A stretch of 64,000 nt of DNA from Grammothele lineata. Lineage: Eukaryota > Basidiomycota > Agaricomycetes > Polyporales > Polyporaceae. Made by a program: the position numbers and the translations under genes. The notes below the pieces were generated by a model. The model saw nothing but the letters and a program-made list of their open reading frames with translations. It did no database searches and was not told the origin of the DNA. The stretch covers positions 248,001 through 312,000 of the forward strand of contig NDFF03000091.1 of the NCBI GenBank assembly GCA_002150815.3, written 5' to 3'. Positions 48,564 through 59,886 of this stretch are shown here, one piece after another; the stretch's first letter is position 1; each line of letters opens with the position of its first letter.

Positions 48564-48903
48564 GTTACCTTCCGATTCCGATTCCGATTCCAGTTCCGGA
48601 TGGACGGCGGCGAACCTGGGCCCCGGAGAACGCTTGCGTGGTGACGCTCTTGTAAAAATATCTGTACGCTGCGCTGTACACTGTACGTATACGCTACACG
48701 TCATCGGTCGATCTGCTGTGGGGGTTTCGCTACGGTATAGTCTGGAGTACGGCACGGTAGGGTGGCAATGAGGGGTTCGGGCTACGAGTGTGATGGAGGA
48801 GTGGGTTGCAGGATATTTACTGGTGTTCACGCTACTGTAGTCTATCCACTGCCCTAGAGTCCCCGAATACGTCCGCAATGCTATCCAACGCTACTTTGTT
48901 AAC
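48564..48903. other. Convergent intergenic region, PAT1 / glycosyltransferase
   Basis: About 340 bp between two stop codons. It starts with a small hexamer array and otherwise shows nothing coding. Confidence 0.5.
48570..48599 (+). repeat. TTCCGA hexamer array
   Basis: Three perfect TTCCGA units followed by two variant units (TTCCAG, TTCCGG), directly after the PAT1 stop codon. A simple-sequence repeat in a 3' UTR. Confidence 0.7.
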
Positions 48904-51640
48904 TTACTCATCTTGCACGCATAACAGATAACCGATATCGTATGGGCGCGACGGCACATCTGTGCATCCAGTCAGCTCCGTCCTGCGAGTTACTCCCCGT
49001 CGGATAATTGTTTCGTAGTTCACGAGCTCTCCCAGCAAGTCGAGCACCGGAAGCTCGGACCACTGCGGTAGTATATTGCGCGGCATGTCTAGAAGTCCCG
49101 TTTTCGGGACTGCCTCTCGTTCTGCGTTATGAGTAAACGCGCCATCCGCATCGGGGAGAACCATGAGAGGGACGTTGAAGAGGCGCTTCCTGCGCTCATG
49201 TGCGTCCATGTCGGCGCCGGGCGTAGGCCGGACGTGCGCACCAGCCTCGAGATGGTTCGTGGAGAGCGAAAGACCGGTAGGGAAGTTGGGGTAGAGCATC
49301 GTGTACCCCCGAAGGAAGGCCAGCTCGATGAAGAAGCGCTTCCAGGAACGCGTCCAGCGGTTTGAGCGCACAGCAGGCACGACGGCCGTCTCGCGTGCAA
49401 AAGGAGCAAGCACATGTACGTCGGGGCTGGAGGCGGGGTCGGAGAGGCGTGCCGCGAGGTATTCGTGGAACTCGCGCCAGTGCTCGGGAAAGTAGAGCGC
49501 GCCCCAGCTACATGGGATCTGGGAGAGGTAGGGGGTGTCTGGCTGGGGGAAACCTGCTGCGGCGAGCGTGTCGCGAGCGTCGAAAAGGCGACGACCGGAG
49601 GGGTGCAACTCGAGCGCTTTCTGTTGGTAGAGACTGATACCGAAGAGGCTCGGAGAGCGTGCCGATGTCCTTCCATAGCTGTGGTGGAAGACAAGTGGAA
49701 TGAGAAAGCTTAGTAGTAGCTTGAAGGACAACCCACCCACCGATATCGCAGAAGCGTCATCTTCGCCCAAGCATAGAATAGGGGTGATAATTCTACATCA
49801 TCCTCGAGTATAAGCCCGTACGTGTCGTTGCCGTGCGGATACCAGGACTCGACGACGGCAGCCATGAGGCCACCATGAACAATACGACGATGGAAAAAGA
49901 CGTCCCCATGAGGCCACTCATACGTGTCGACCATGTGTAACGTATGCACGTCGGCAGTTTGCTCAGTGTTGACGCGTAGGGTCACGGTGTCACCGAAGTA
50001 GCGGGCGTTCGTCAGGGAAGATAGCAGGCGGCGAAGTGAGGCAGGTCGGTTGTCGGTGACAATGGATAGCTCGATCCTCGGAGTGTGCCAATCTGGATGA
50101 TCAGTTACTTAACGATCGACTTCACGAAAAGGCCTGACGTACTCTTCCATTCATCCAGACCTAGCGTACTCATCCAATCGCAATATGGCAGATCTCCAGG
50201 TGGAATGGAAATATGAGACACAGTGGGATTGGTAGACTTGGTCTTGTGAAGAAACGCATATATCAGGTCTGTAGACAATTGATCTCCGTCTACGGCTGAT
50301 ATGACGACGTCTACAAAGTGTGGAACTTGCGCGAGGTGGGCATCTGCGTTACCCAAATGCGACCTGGCGAATTGTGACACTGGAATAACGAGGACCTTCG
50401 GATAGCACCCTTCCAAAGAAGAGAGGTCCGGATGCACGTTCGAAACATGTTGATTATCGGATATCACGAAGAAGACTACCCGATGCTGTTGTTGCGCAAG
50501 GCCACATGCAATGGGAGCTAGGGAGCGCACTTGAGATGTAGGCGAGACAAAGACAAACGACCCCTGATGAGACGTTGAGGCTTCCTTGACGTCGTTGAAA
50601 GGTGTCCGAACATCGAACTTCAAGGTCTCTGTAATGCCGCCGGAGGTATCGGGAGAGAGCACGTCGGCAGTAAGATGTCTCGGCTGCTGAGGAGGGCACA
50701 ATTCCACAGGGTTCTCGGAGAAGTCGAAGACAAGGCCCCCTGGCAGCGTCAGATTCGAGCAAGAGATATGATCCGCAAATATCTTCCAGGCGTCTTCGTT
50801 GGGAGCGAAGGTGGTAGACGAAGGGAGCAAGGACGAGGGAACGACGAAGGGAGGTAGCATGTAAGACGCGTCTTGTGGCGTGGATGATGGCTTGAGACAA
50901 GTGAGCCTGTCTTTGTTGAGTGCTAGACCACGGGGACCGAACGGTTGCGATGCGGGAGGATCCAGCTTGAGTAGGAGGTAATCCCGTGTCTTCGGGTGAA
51001 GGTGTGTGAGAGCATGCTCGTCGGCGAGGAGAACCCAGTCTGTCGTCGCCCGTTGGCCAGCCTGCAAAACCGCGACCCCTTGGCTAACGCCTTTTGGCCA
51101 GAGGACGATGGATATTTCCACGTCATGATGTCCGCTTTCTGACAGAACAGTACGCAAAGAGCGACGGATGAGCGCGTGATGTGAGCGAGAGACAAGCAAG
51201 ACAATCTCCACCAATGAGCCTGGTTGAGAAAGAAGATAGGGAAGATTCTTCGAGAGGTCTCCGAGAGAAGAGGCTGTCACAGGAATTATCGCAGTAAGTG
51301 ATAAGTCGGCGAAGGAAGTGTTCAAGTGCCCGGGCATGGGAAGCTGGACGAATGCAGGAATTTCGTGGGATCTCTCAGTGTTAAGCGAGAGATCCGGAGG
51401 GAGGTTCTCGTTTGGAGATTGTGTCGGCGAATGACCTAGCAAGAGAGACTCTTGTGGTTGGGCGTGTAGATGGTTCGTGTATGCGGTATTGTGCTTGAGA
51501 TCTCCCAAAGATCGGCGAGAGAAGGACAGCCGAGCGAGCCAGATGACGACACAGAAGGCAAGGATAGTGTAGAGCATTCTGGAGTAGAGCCGATGAGATT
51601 GGCGACGAGCCTTGAGGATAGGAGAGCTCGGTTGAAGCAT
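48904..51640 (-). CDS. Type II membrane protein with two GT-A/GT2-like glycosyltransferase regions
   Basis: A basic cytoplasmic tail (MLQPSSPILKARRQSHRLYS) precedes one membrane anchor (about residues 22-37, MLYTILAFCVVIWLAR), which predicts a Golgi-type topology. The first lumenal region begins LTAIIPVTASSLGDLSKNLP and contains LVEIVLLVS, a weak GT2-like fold. After an intron, a second region begins IELSIVTDNRPASLRRLLSS and includes the likely metal site LILEDDVELSPLFYAWAK. A C-terminal part of about 270 residues ends GYLLCVQDE. Three exons total about 860 residues. Related basidiomycete proteins exist, but donor and acceptor sugars are unknown. Confidence 0.7.
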
Positions 51641-51672
51641 AGTGGAGAGAAAAGGCGTGACACCCGAGGGCT

Positions 51673-52110
51673 TCAGAGCCGTGAGAGGTATGGATGAGGT
51701 AGGTCAAAGGAAATGGTCGGAGGGAAGAGGGCACACATATGATTGATCAGGGAGACAGCAGGCGAGGAGAACATGATGACAAATTCATGTACCGTAAGCA
51801 AAGCTTTCTTGGCGTCGCTGCCGCACCAAGCCTCTAGTGAAGAGTCGCCGGTCACCCACGGGCGACAAGTACTACGATTTCCAGACGAACGAGAGAAGTA
51901 TCTTCCCACCAAGCATTCGTACTTCACTGTTTCCGTCTTACTAGGCTCAATATGAGAAACCGAAAACGTTTTACTGCCCTCACGGAGAGTCGTATGTAAT
52001 AACTTTAGACGATTGCAATGACCTTGAATGCTGAACTTTTCGTAATAGGTTGAACCACTACTATCTGAGTGCGTGTGTAAAGGAATTCCCGAGCTAGAAA
52101 ACGTGTTCAT
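51673..52110 (-). CDS. Small unclassified ORF (145 codons)
   Basis: Starts MNTFSSSGIPLHTHSDSSGS; its ATG overlaps the stop of the F-box-like gene (ATGA). It contains YYEKFSIQG, KTFSVSHIEPSKTETVKYEC and VTGDSSLEAWCGSDAKKALL, then a hydrophobic tail. The spacing of short beta-like segments is faintly like small beta-rich basidiomycete proteins (DUF6593 type), but I could not confirm that. It could also be translated 3' UTR. The stop lies only 32 bp from the glycosyltransferase start. Confidence 0.3.
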   Translation of the reverse strand: MNTFSSSGIPLHTHSDSSGSTYYEKFSIQGHCNRLKLLHTTLREGSKTFSVSHIEPSKTETVKYECLVGRYFSRSSGNRSTCRPWVTGDSSLEAWCGSDAKKALLTVHEFVIMFSSPAVSLINHMCALFPPTISFDLPHPYLSRL

Positions 52111-53405
52111 AGTAGGCTGCGAGGCAATGCGGTATCCGAGTACCAATATCCAAGTCCACCACAAAGCCTGTCCTCCCATTCCCTTCGCGCCATTACTTCC
52201 GTCTCTGAGGCGGATGGCCTGTGCTCAGGAAGTAAACGAATCTCAAATTCTTTCGCTTGACGCTTCAATGCTGCCAACCGACCCGCAGCACTGTGCAACT
52301 CCTCCCACTGAGCGCCCGACCAGGCGTCATTCTGCATGGAACATGGTCGCGGGATGGGATGGAGTACGACCAGCTGCAACTGCTTGAAACATGGACCGTC
52401 TTGACATCTAGAGACTCCGCCTTCAGCTTGGGTCGTTGTCCGCGCAAACAGGCGTGGAATGGTGGTCACGATTAGTTTTGTCCCGCAAACGTCCACTCCA
52501 CGGTCAACCACTCACTTTGCAGGACATCTATCACACATTGTAGGAGCTGTGGGGTCTGCCCGCCTTCGGGAAACGAACCGCCGAGGAACTTGCTTGCGAC
52601 GCGCAGATGCGTTACGCGTGGAGCGCGCTGTGACCAGAGGAACAGGTTTTGAGCGTTGTCGCAGTCGGTAACGTGCAAGTGCGTGAGGTGTGGTAGTGGT
52701 GGCAGATTCCGCCCTCCATTTGCGTCAAGGCCCAGCGAGCCGTCATTCGCGCCTCGAGTAGCGCCGGTGTGGAAAGGTGCGAAATCAAGTCGCAGGCCGA
52801 TAATGGTCAGCTCCTGGAGCAATGGAAAGCTAATTCCGGTGATAGCGGCCGGCAGCGGGAGCACCCAGCACTGGACGGGGCTCGCGACAAGGGAGAGGGT
52901 GTGCAGGTCAGGGGCGATCAGCTGAAGGAGAGCGAGGGTATGCTCCTGGAATTCGTCTCTTTCTTGGTCCTCTTCTACAGGTATCCGATCTGGCGTGTAC
53001 GCGGCCTTGCCGACCCCTGAAGTGAGGTAAAGATGTCGGACGCGCGGAATGATCACGACGGAACTTCCGCCCTCAGCGATAGCTCGGGCACGCTCCGCAT
53101 TGAAGCAAGCCCTAAATTGTGGAACCTTCTTTGGATCTCGGAAGGGGAGTAGACGGACAGAGTGGAACCGGCACGAGCGCGACACTTGGCGAATGACGGA
53201 AGAGACACGAGAGAGGGAGCATCCGGTGACGCCGCCGTCGGTACAGGCGAGGGTGAATATATTCGTCAGTAGTTCGATGGGAAAACAGCCTAGTGACCCA
53301 GTCGACTGAATGGATGAAGGATTTAAAGTTGAGTAATGACATCCTGATGTGGTGGCGAAGCCCTCTCACCTCTATGACGTGGTCCAGGGTAGTCATTGCA
53401 CTCAT
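52107..53405 (-). CDS. F-box-like/LRR protein, basidiomycete family
   Basis: Substrate-receptor-like protein. The first exon MSAMTTLDHVIE joins across a short intron (about 53306-53369) to a degenerate F-box, CFPIELLTNIFTLACTDGG, followed by GCSLSRVSSVIRQVSRSCRF. A leucine-rich region follows with VRHLYLTSG, LHTLSLVAS, LLQELTIIGLRL and LPHLTHLHVTDCDNAQ. The simple frame stops at 52472. A GTGAGT donor at 52515 and an acceptor near 52400 continue into KQLQLVVLHPIP and a C-terminal REWEDRLCGGLGYWY, which looks like the usual family ending. I therefore favour the longer model; the shorter one (52472-53405) is possible. Confidence 0.6.
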
Positions 53406-54220
53406 ATGAACGTACGCGAACGTCGCCAGCAGGTGGAGGAGAAGGGTCCGGGGAGTACGGAGAGCGTGCTTTTATAACACGCTACATCCTCGTTCTATCA
53501 GCGCCGATGGGAGATGCCTTTGCCATGAAGTCCGCACAGTCGGACCCCAGACATCTGCTGAAGATTCTTGTGATTGATGAAGTGGGCCATAACTCGCAGC
53601 GCTGAGCGCGTAAGGAACCTAAGAATCTCGTTTTTGACTGCTGCTTGCCGGAGACGTCCGAGCGGCCACACCCGGAGCAGGGAGTTGGCATCTTTAAGAT
53701 CGCAGTGAGGTCAAGAAGAGTGCGCAGCATGCGTATGAGATAAGTTGAGAACCTTTGAGAATAGTTGGATGGTGAGCTACTACTGCTTGAATTCGAGATG
53801 AAGCATACCCTGCAGAACGATTGAAACGCGGGCAAGATACCCCCGAGCGGCCCGAGCTGAGGGTGTAAGGTTTGAGAAGTCGGGCCGTGTATCCAGTATC
53901 CTCTGTCCTCGATATGGCTTTTCCAGGCGATCAGGACATGACGTTGGCTTCACAGATCCCGGCAGGAAGCGTGTCGAGTCCATAGATACGCAGTTTTATG
54001 GCACAGCGACAGTACTATGTCGTGGTCAGTATGAAGGTCCTACGAACGTCACTGATTAGATTCTCGGTTATGGCCGTTGGCGAGCCACGTGGCTCCCATC
54101 ACCAGATTTCGCCGCGCGATCCAGATTTCACCTGCACTGGCAAGCAAATCGCTGAAGCGGCCAATTATCACACCTGTGCTGGACCTGTCCTTTGCTACAT
54201 AGTCCCCTCGCCTGTTAGCA
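53406..54220. promoter_or_regulatory. Divergent intergenic region, F-box-like gene / TMA16
   Basis: About 800 bp that contain both promoters. Short frames on both strands show no family resemblance. Nothing else seen. Confidence 0.45.
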
Positions 54221-55005
54221 ATGGCTCCCACATCAAAGTCTTCTGGCACAAAATCTTCTGGCGGGAAGAAGGAAAAGGTTTTCCACCCGCTCTCGCGCAA
54301 AGCGGGCCAGCTCGTCCGAACGCAGCTGCGTAAAAGCAAGCTTGTCGAGCTCACGAAAGAGCGCGGCAAGAAGCATGGGTCGCAAGGTGCGCTTCCTACC
54401 CTTCGATAAGCCGTTCGCGATACAGGGCTCATCGTGCGCGTATCCAGTGAACATATATCATTTCTTCTATCAAACACTTCCCCCCGAAGGCGAGCTGTCC
54501 CTGGACGAGCTGCATTTCGTCGTGCGCGACGTCTGGCTCGCGCGATTCGACCAGGAGATTGAGTCGGAGAAAGCCGCACGTAGGAAAGGCCGACCCAAGA
54601 GCACAAAAGAGCAGAAGCTAGAGGAGCAGAAGTTGAGAGAAACTGAGCTCTACCGCACCGGGATGGGTGAGTGTATGTGCCTTTCCTCGTCCTGCACCTT
54701 CTGAGCCAGCCATATCAGAGGTGGTCGACCTCACCCACCCTACGAATGTCGAGCTTTTCAGGAAGTGGGACCAAAAGGAGGCAGCTTATGTCCAGCAACT
54801 TCGCTTCGTTCGCATATCCAGCACCGCTCCGGAAACTGTGACGCTTGCTCGTCCCGGACACCATCCGTTACTAAAGCAAGACCACAAAGAAGAGCAAACG
54901 GTGGCTGCGGAGGCGGTTGAATCCATGGATACCGACGAGGTGCCACTGCTCCTCGAACCTCCTTCAAGATTTGCGTCTACAATCCAGACAATGGATGCTG
55001 TATGA
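54221..55005 (+). CDS. TMA16: Translation machinery-associated protein 16
   Basis: Tma16 binds late nuclear pre-60S ribosomal particles. Exon 1 is strongly basic (KKEKVFHPLSRKAGQLVRTQ, LRKSKLVELTKERGKKHG). Exon 2 reads VNIYHFFYQTLPPEGELSLD then ELHFVVRDVWLARFDQEIES and a Lys/Arg-rich KAARRKGRPKSTKEQKLEEQ. Exon 3 has EVVDLTHPTNVELFRKWDQK and LRFVRISS, matching the family end, followed by an acidic tail ending IQTMDAV. About 200 residues, near family size. Both introns join in frame with normal GT-AG ends. Confidence 0.85.
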
Positions 55006-55268
55006 TCGTTTCCTTGTCGGTCGCATCTCTTATTTTGTCTTCATACCCCAGGTATGTGCTATCTTACCCGCTCGCAGTCAGGGTGCGCTCAAGGCCATAG
55101 GACTAATATGATGATCCGGCAGATGTATCAATATATCTCCTCCGTGCTATCCTAGATGTACAGTATCAGTGTGTTCCATGCATGTCAGCGCATTCCCTCC
55201 AAGCCTATATCCTTGTGTCGCAAAACCCTCCCCTAGAGACATCCGCAAGCCTATCCCCACCCCGATGC

Positions 55269-57703
55269 TCAGTTCTCAATCACGACCTCCACGAACGGCT
55301 CGTCCACCAGCTCCCGCGTGCTCACGCTATCCTCGCCCTCCCACGGCAAGTTATCCAAGTCCCACTCCTGCTTCAGCCGCACATATATCAGCTTCATGCT
55401 CGCCGCCGCGCCCGCCTCGAGCACGAGCTGCACGAGCACCCCGTACCCGGCCTCGACGTGCGCCGGGCTCGGCCGCCCCACCTCAACGCGGAAGCGGCAC
55501 GCCCGCACGGACGCGGGCACGCCCTCCTCCGTGTGCGCGTGGTGCGCGTCCGCGCTGCACGCGAACGTCAGCGCCTCCGACCCGGGCACGTACCCCGCGG
55601 GCCCGACCGCGACGCCGAGCGCGGCGAGGCGCGCGCGGACGGTCGCGTGCGTCGTGGCGGCGTCGCGCGAGGAGAGCAGGCGGAGGCGCGTCGGGCGCGT
55701 GCGGAAGAGCCCGCCGAACCAGCGCCGCTTGGGTGTTGCGGGGAGCGCGAAGGAACCGTTGGAGCGCAGCGTCGAGGCGGGGGACGCGGGCGGGTGGAGG
55801 AGGCCCTTGCGTTTCTTGAGCCGGCCCCCACGTTCGGCAGGGAGCTTGAGCAGCGACGCGTTCTCGTCGGTCACCGTGATCGCGGACTCGTCGGAGCCAG
55901 TGGTGGTATTGCTGCGAATGGACGGCTTGTGATCGAGGCTCGTGGGTGCGAGGTGTCCCGCCGTGGGCGTATTCTCCTTGTCAGCCGCAGACCTGGCTCG
56001 CCGGTGGATGCTGAGGGGCCTGGTCTGTTCCTGGGGTGTGCTGAAAGGGTCTCCTGGGATCTTGCCTTGCCGCTGCTTCAAGGGAGTATACGCAGTCAGA
56101 GGAGAGAAGAGCTCGTCGTACATCGCTTGGTCGCGCGCAGGCGTCCCGCCTGCTTGCATCGCAGTGACACGTTGGGCGATCTGGTGCATGAACTGCTGCA
56201 CGCGCTCGTCTTCCACTTGCGGTACTTGTATTTGCGGGAGCTGCTGAGGGGAGAACAGGGCGTGTGGCTCGGGCGACACGACGGTCGACGCGCAAGTGGA
56301 CGCGAGAGGGGACAGCGCAGGGCTGGCGGCGGAGGGATCGAGAAGTGCGGTGTGGTGGACATGACTGGGACCTGGCGTCGGTGTCGGTGATGGCGATGGC
56401 GATCTCTCTGGAGCCCGAGTACCCGCCCGAGAAGGCGTCGGCGGCCCTGCGCGTGGAGGAAGATCCGCGAGGGCCTGCTCCCGCTCCTGGATGGCTGCCG
56501 CTCGTTTCGCCTTGCGTACCTTTTCCCGCCTCTCTGCTTCCTGCTTCTCCTGTTCCTCGTTGTAGTCCTTGAGGTGCTTTGCTCGGTACCGAACGAGCAG
56601 GTGATACACGCCCTTCTCCCACGACGGTGCCGTGTCTAGCAAGTTTGCCACGAGCTCCTTATCCTCCGCGCCCGGCCAGAGCGTCCGCAGGTTGGCGAAA
56701 ATGTCGGGGTCGATGGCGGTCACACTCGCGAGCGGGCGGGCAATCTGGTCGAGCTTGGGGACGTCGCACTTCATCGGCTTCGGCTTCTGGCTGGTGTAGA
56801 ACGGGTGGCGGATGATCTCGGGAACCGTGATGCGCTTCTTGACGTCCCTCTGGAGCATCCTGCGGATGAGGTCCTGCGCGCGAGGGTCGATGTCCGTAGG
56901 CATCGCGAACTTGCCAGTCTTGACCCTCTCAAGCAGCATAGGGAGACTCTCGTCGTCGAATGGGAGGCGGCCCGCGAGGAGCGCATACAAGATGACGCCG
57001 CAAGACCAGATGTCGGATGCAGTGCCGTCGTAGGCCTCCCCGGCGATGACCTCGGGGGCGGCGTAGTGAGGCGAACCGCATGCGGTGCGGAGCATGTCAT
57101 TGGTGCCCTGCCAGACGGCCATGCCGAAGTCAGCCACCTTGATATTGCGGTCGCGGTCGAGGAGGAGGTTCTCGGGCTTAAGGTCGCGGTGGGCGATGTG
57201 GAAGCGGTGGCAGTAGTCGATCGCTGCAATGATCTGCTGGAAGTAGGCGAGAGCCTCGGAAGCGGGGAGGCGGCCGCTGGCGCAAAGGTGGTCGAAAAGC
57301 TCGCCGCCCTCGACGTACTCGAGGATAAGGTAGAGCTCGGTGGAGGTCTCCCAGACGTCGTAGAGGCGCATGATGTGGGGGTGCTCGATGAGCTTCATGA
57401 TGACGATCTCGCGCTCGATGCCGTGGAGGATGCGTTGGGACTCGTCGCCGAGGCTCGTGAGGGACATGCGCGAGTTGAGCAGGGCGGTCTTGGAGACGAT
57501 CTTGACTGCAGCGTACTGCCCCGTCTTGGAGTGTCGCGCGAGGCGGACGCGGCCTACAGGCATTGAGAAAGCGACGCGCACGGAGAGATTGAGGACGTAC
57601 CAGAGCTGCCCTTGCCGATAGTCCTGCCCACCTTCCAAAGGCCGATCATCTTGGGGTCGCCGCCGCGCTTGAGGCGCGGGAAGTCCTGCGGTGGGTTCGC
57701 CAT
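55269..57703 (-). CDS. HSL1: Nim1/GIN4/HSL1-family morphogenesis checkpoint kinase
   Basis: A CAMK-type kinase related to Gin4/Hsl1/Cdr2 that links septin organisation and cell size to mitotic entry. Exon 1 (MANPPQDFPRLKRGGDPKMI) reaches the glycine loop TIGKGSSG, completed by GRVRLARHSKTGQ in exon 2. Catalytic motifs are IAHRDLKPENLLLD, VADFGMAVW and activation loop LRTACGSPHYAAPEV. A UBA-like segment follows (LWPGAEDKELVANLLDTAPS), a coiled Lys/Glu-rich stretch, a long Pro/Ser-rich linker and a C-terminal KA1-like lipid-binding domain (about 150 residues) ending VEVVIEN. About 820 residues, shorter than yeast Hsl1. Only one intron was found. Confidence 0.85.
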
Positions 57704-58104
57704 GGCCTGAGGCGATCAGTAGGAGATAAAGAGATGTGCGGGCATCAGGGCTTGCAGCACGGCGAAATATGGGCCAGCCATAGGTGTGTTATTCGGCTCT
57801 CGGTGTGGCGAACACCGTCAGCCTTTGACAGCCTCCCGAACAGTGGCATAGACGCGGTCTGGGTTCCGCGTTCCGGGCTTCTCGCGACATCCATTCGAGC
57901 TTTTGTTTGTCTTGCGCTACGTTGTACCGGGTCAACAAGCACGAAAAGGACAGCCGCTTCTGGCTGTAGTTAAGACGACACGGCATCAGCCTGGAGTTGT
58001 AATGTGCTCGTGTGCTTGGGACGTGCGAAGGTCTGTGATTGCGAAGACGTGGGGGAAGTGAAGGAGCGAAAGATTGCTGGGGAAGTTGAGAGAACATATG
58101 TGAC
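57704..58104. promoter_or_regulatory. Upstream region of the GIN4/HSL1-type kinase
   Basis: About 400 bp between two same-strand genes: kinase promoter plus F-box gene 3' UTR. No distinct motif noted. Confidence 0.4.
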
Positions 58105-59886
58105 CTAGTACCACCCGCCACCACCATACATCTCCTCCTCGTACCCGTACTCGTCTTCGTCACGCTCAGGCGTGGGCTCATGGTACCAACCCATCTTTGT
58201 CGTGTCCGGAACTACCTTCTTCAGCTTCGCCATGTCATCCTGCTGTAGATCTCGGCAGTCATACAGGGCCAGCTTCTTGATTGGCCGCTGGCATTTGTGG
58301 CGCAAAGTCACCCATTCGAGAAGGCCGTCTAACATTTTCCTATCCCCGTCCTCTTTGAAACGGACCCCACTCATGGAGAAGTCCTGAAGAAAGGGTAAAG
58401 GAAGGTATGGCTTGAGGTCTGTGCCGTTACTGATCTTCTTTATGGTTCGGAGAGCCGCGAAGAAGTTGCCGAGAGGGTGTCCATCGACGCGCAGCTGCCG
58501 GACGCTGTGTAGAGCTAGCAATACGGTGAACCACTCCGAATAGTAGTCCATGTACTCGAGCTTTCCAGTCAAGTTGGCGTTCTGTATGCAGCGAGCGAAA
58601 AGGGTGCGGCCTTCGAGGAAGGCGACAAGTGCCTCGCGGCGTTGATAGGAAGTGTCATTGATCTTGAGCCGGAACACGGGCGGGATCCCCGGTAACTGGT
58701 CGTCCTCCCATGTCTGGAACTCGGTCCACTTGTCTTCATGCTCGACGCGGAGGGTCTTGGGGGACCGCGCGGCGGCGTGTTCGCATAGAGCCCTGACGAC
58801 GACCCTCAAACCGGCGAACGGGCCGTACGCGCAGACCTCGATGCTCGCCTGCGAGTTGGGCTTCAAGATGGACAGGAGGCGTGCGCAGTCGTTCATATTC
58901 CCGGCAAGATACATAGAACGGAGGGAAGGAAAGGGGATGGGTCTGACGGGAGGCGGCGGCTCGTTGTGCGCCGAAGGCAGACGTGGGATGCCCTCTTCTA
59001 GGAGCAGGCTTTCAAGCTTCGGTGCGATGGCTTCGAGAACGGCTCGGAATTGCTCGAAGGTCCCGATATTTGGCGGCTGGGAGGACGGATTACTACGGAA
59101 AAATCTCCCAAACACCTCAAGCTTTGTCAGACGACTTAGCCCGCTAAAGACTGGGTCGCTCCAGTTGAAGGGAAGCCTTTGGATCGCCAGAGAGCGTAGG
59201 TTCGGGACCAATCCGGGGGCGCCGACGAGGGGAAGAGTAGGGGGGATTGCATGAGTGACTCCGTGACCGAAACGCAATGAAGTGTCATCGTTCCAGGTTG
59301 ACAACCCCAGATGTTGGAGTAGCTCGAGACGACGGTCTATCCTCTTGCAAAAGGCCTGAACGTGCTCGATGTTCGCGTCGAGACAAAGGCGCTGGACGCG
59401 ATCGAGTCGCTCAGCGAGCGCATCCAACGTCGGCCCAGGTTCCGACGTCGTGTACAATACGCCGAAGTGAAGCGACACCTCGAGGGGTACATTCCGCGCG
59501 CGGGCAGCAAACTCCAACAGGGCCTCCGGACGCCTCACCCATACAATGTTCCACAGCTGTGGGGTGGCCAGCGCGATCTCGCGCCACCTACGACAGACAT
59601 GGGCGACTTTGATCCAGTTCGCTCCTCTCGGGAAGAATCCTGGCTCGGAATCGCGCTCGGACTCCATTTGTACGAAGATGAGGAAGATTTCAGTGAGGAG
59701 CTCGTAAGGAAGCTGGCCAACGTAGGTGTAGTCGTTGAGTCGCGTCCTCAAGTTGATCATGGTTTGGGCGCGCGTTGCCAGTTCCTTGAGAATCGTTTCC
59801 CGGGCGGCGGTCGTGACGTCAGAGTCTGACAGCGCCTGAGAAGGGCTATCGAAGAGGAAAGACATCGTCCATCGGCGCTTTAGCAC
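58105..59886 (-). CDS. F-box/LRR protein, basidiomycete family
   Basis: A single open frame. After a helical start (RETILKELATRAQTMINLRT) comes the F-box, GQLPYELLTEIFLIFVQMES, and the family signature WIKVAHVCRRWREIALATPQ with LWNIVWVRRPEALLEFAARA. A leucine-rich solenoid follows and the protein ends in an acidic, Tyr/Gly-rich tail (EDEYGYEEEMYGGGGWY). About 590 residues. The first ATG is at 59886; a second Met at 59865 (MSFLFDSPSQALS) is equally plausible. Proteins of this type are abundant in basidiomycetes and are presumed SCF receptors; the substrate is unknown. It is a paralogue of the next gene. Confidence 0.75.
   Translation of the reverse strand: MLKRRWTMSFLFDSPSQALSDSDVTTAARETILKELATRAQTMINLRTRLNDYTYVGQLPYELLTEIFLIFVQMESERDSEPGFFPRGANWIKVAHVCRRWREIALATPQLWNIVWVRRPEALLEFAARARNVPLEVSLHFGVLYTTSEPGPTLDALAERLDRVQRLCLDANIEHVQAFCKRIDRRLELLQHLGLSTWNDDTSLRFGHGVTHAIPPTLPLVGAPGLVPNLRSLAIQRLPFNWSDPVFSGLSRLTKLEVFGRFFRSNPSSQPPNIGTFEQFRAVLEAIAPKLESLLLEEGIPRLPSAHNEPPPPVRPIPFPSLRSMYLAGNMNDCARLLSILKPNSQASIEVCAYGPFAGLRVVVRALCEHAAARSPKTLRVEHEDKWTEFQTWEDDQLPGIPPVFRLKINDTSYQRREALVAFLEGRTLFARCIQNANLTGKLEYMDYYSEWFTVLLALHSVRQLRVDGHPLGNFFAALRTIKKISNGTDLKPYLPLPFLQDFSMSGVRFKEDGDRKMLDGLLEWVTLRHKCQRPIKKLALYDCRDLQQDDMAKLKKVVPDTTKMGWYHEPTPERDEDEYGYEEEMYGGGGWY

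Noticed and set aside
53482..53835. 117-codon minus-strand frame upstream of the F-box-like gene
   Set aside because: Low-complexity Ser-rich sequence with no exon structure or recognised domain.
55169..56390. Plus-strand frames of 216 and 402 codons
   Set aside because: They lie opposite the C-terminal region of the GIN4/HSL1-type kinase and consist of low-complexity Arg/Ala-rich sequence caused by codon bias.
59814..59821. Third TGACGTCA palindrome
   Set aside because: It lies inside the coding sequence of an F-box gene and not in a promoter.
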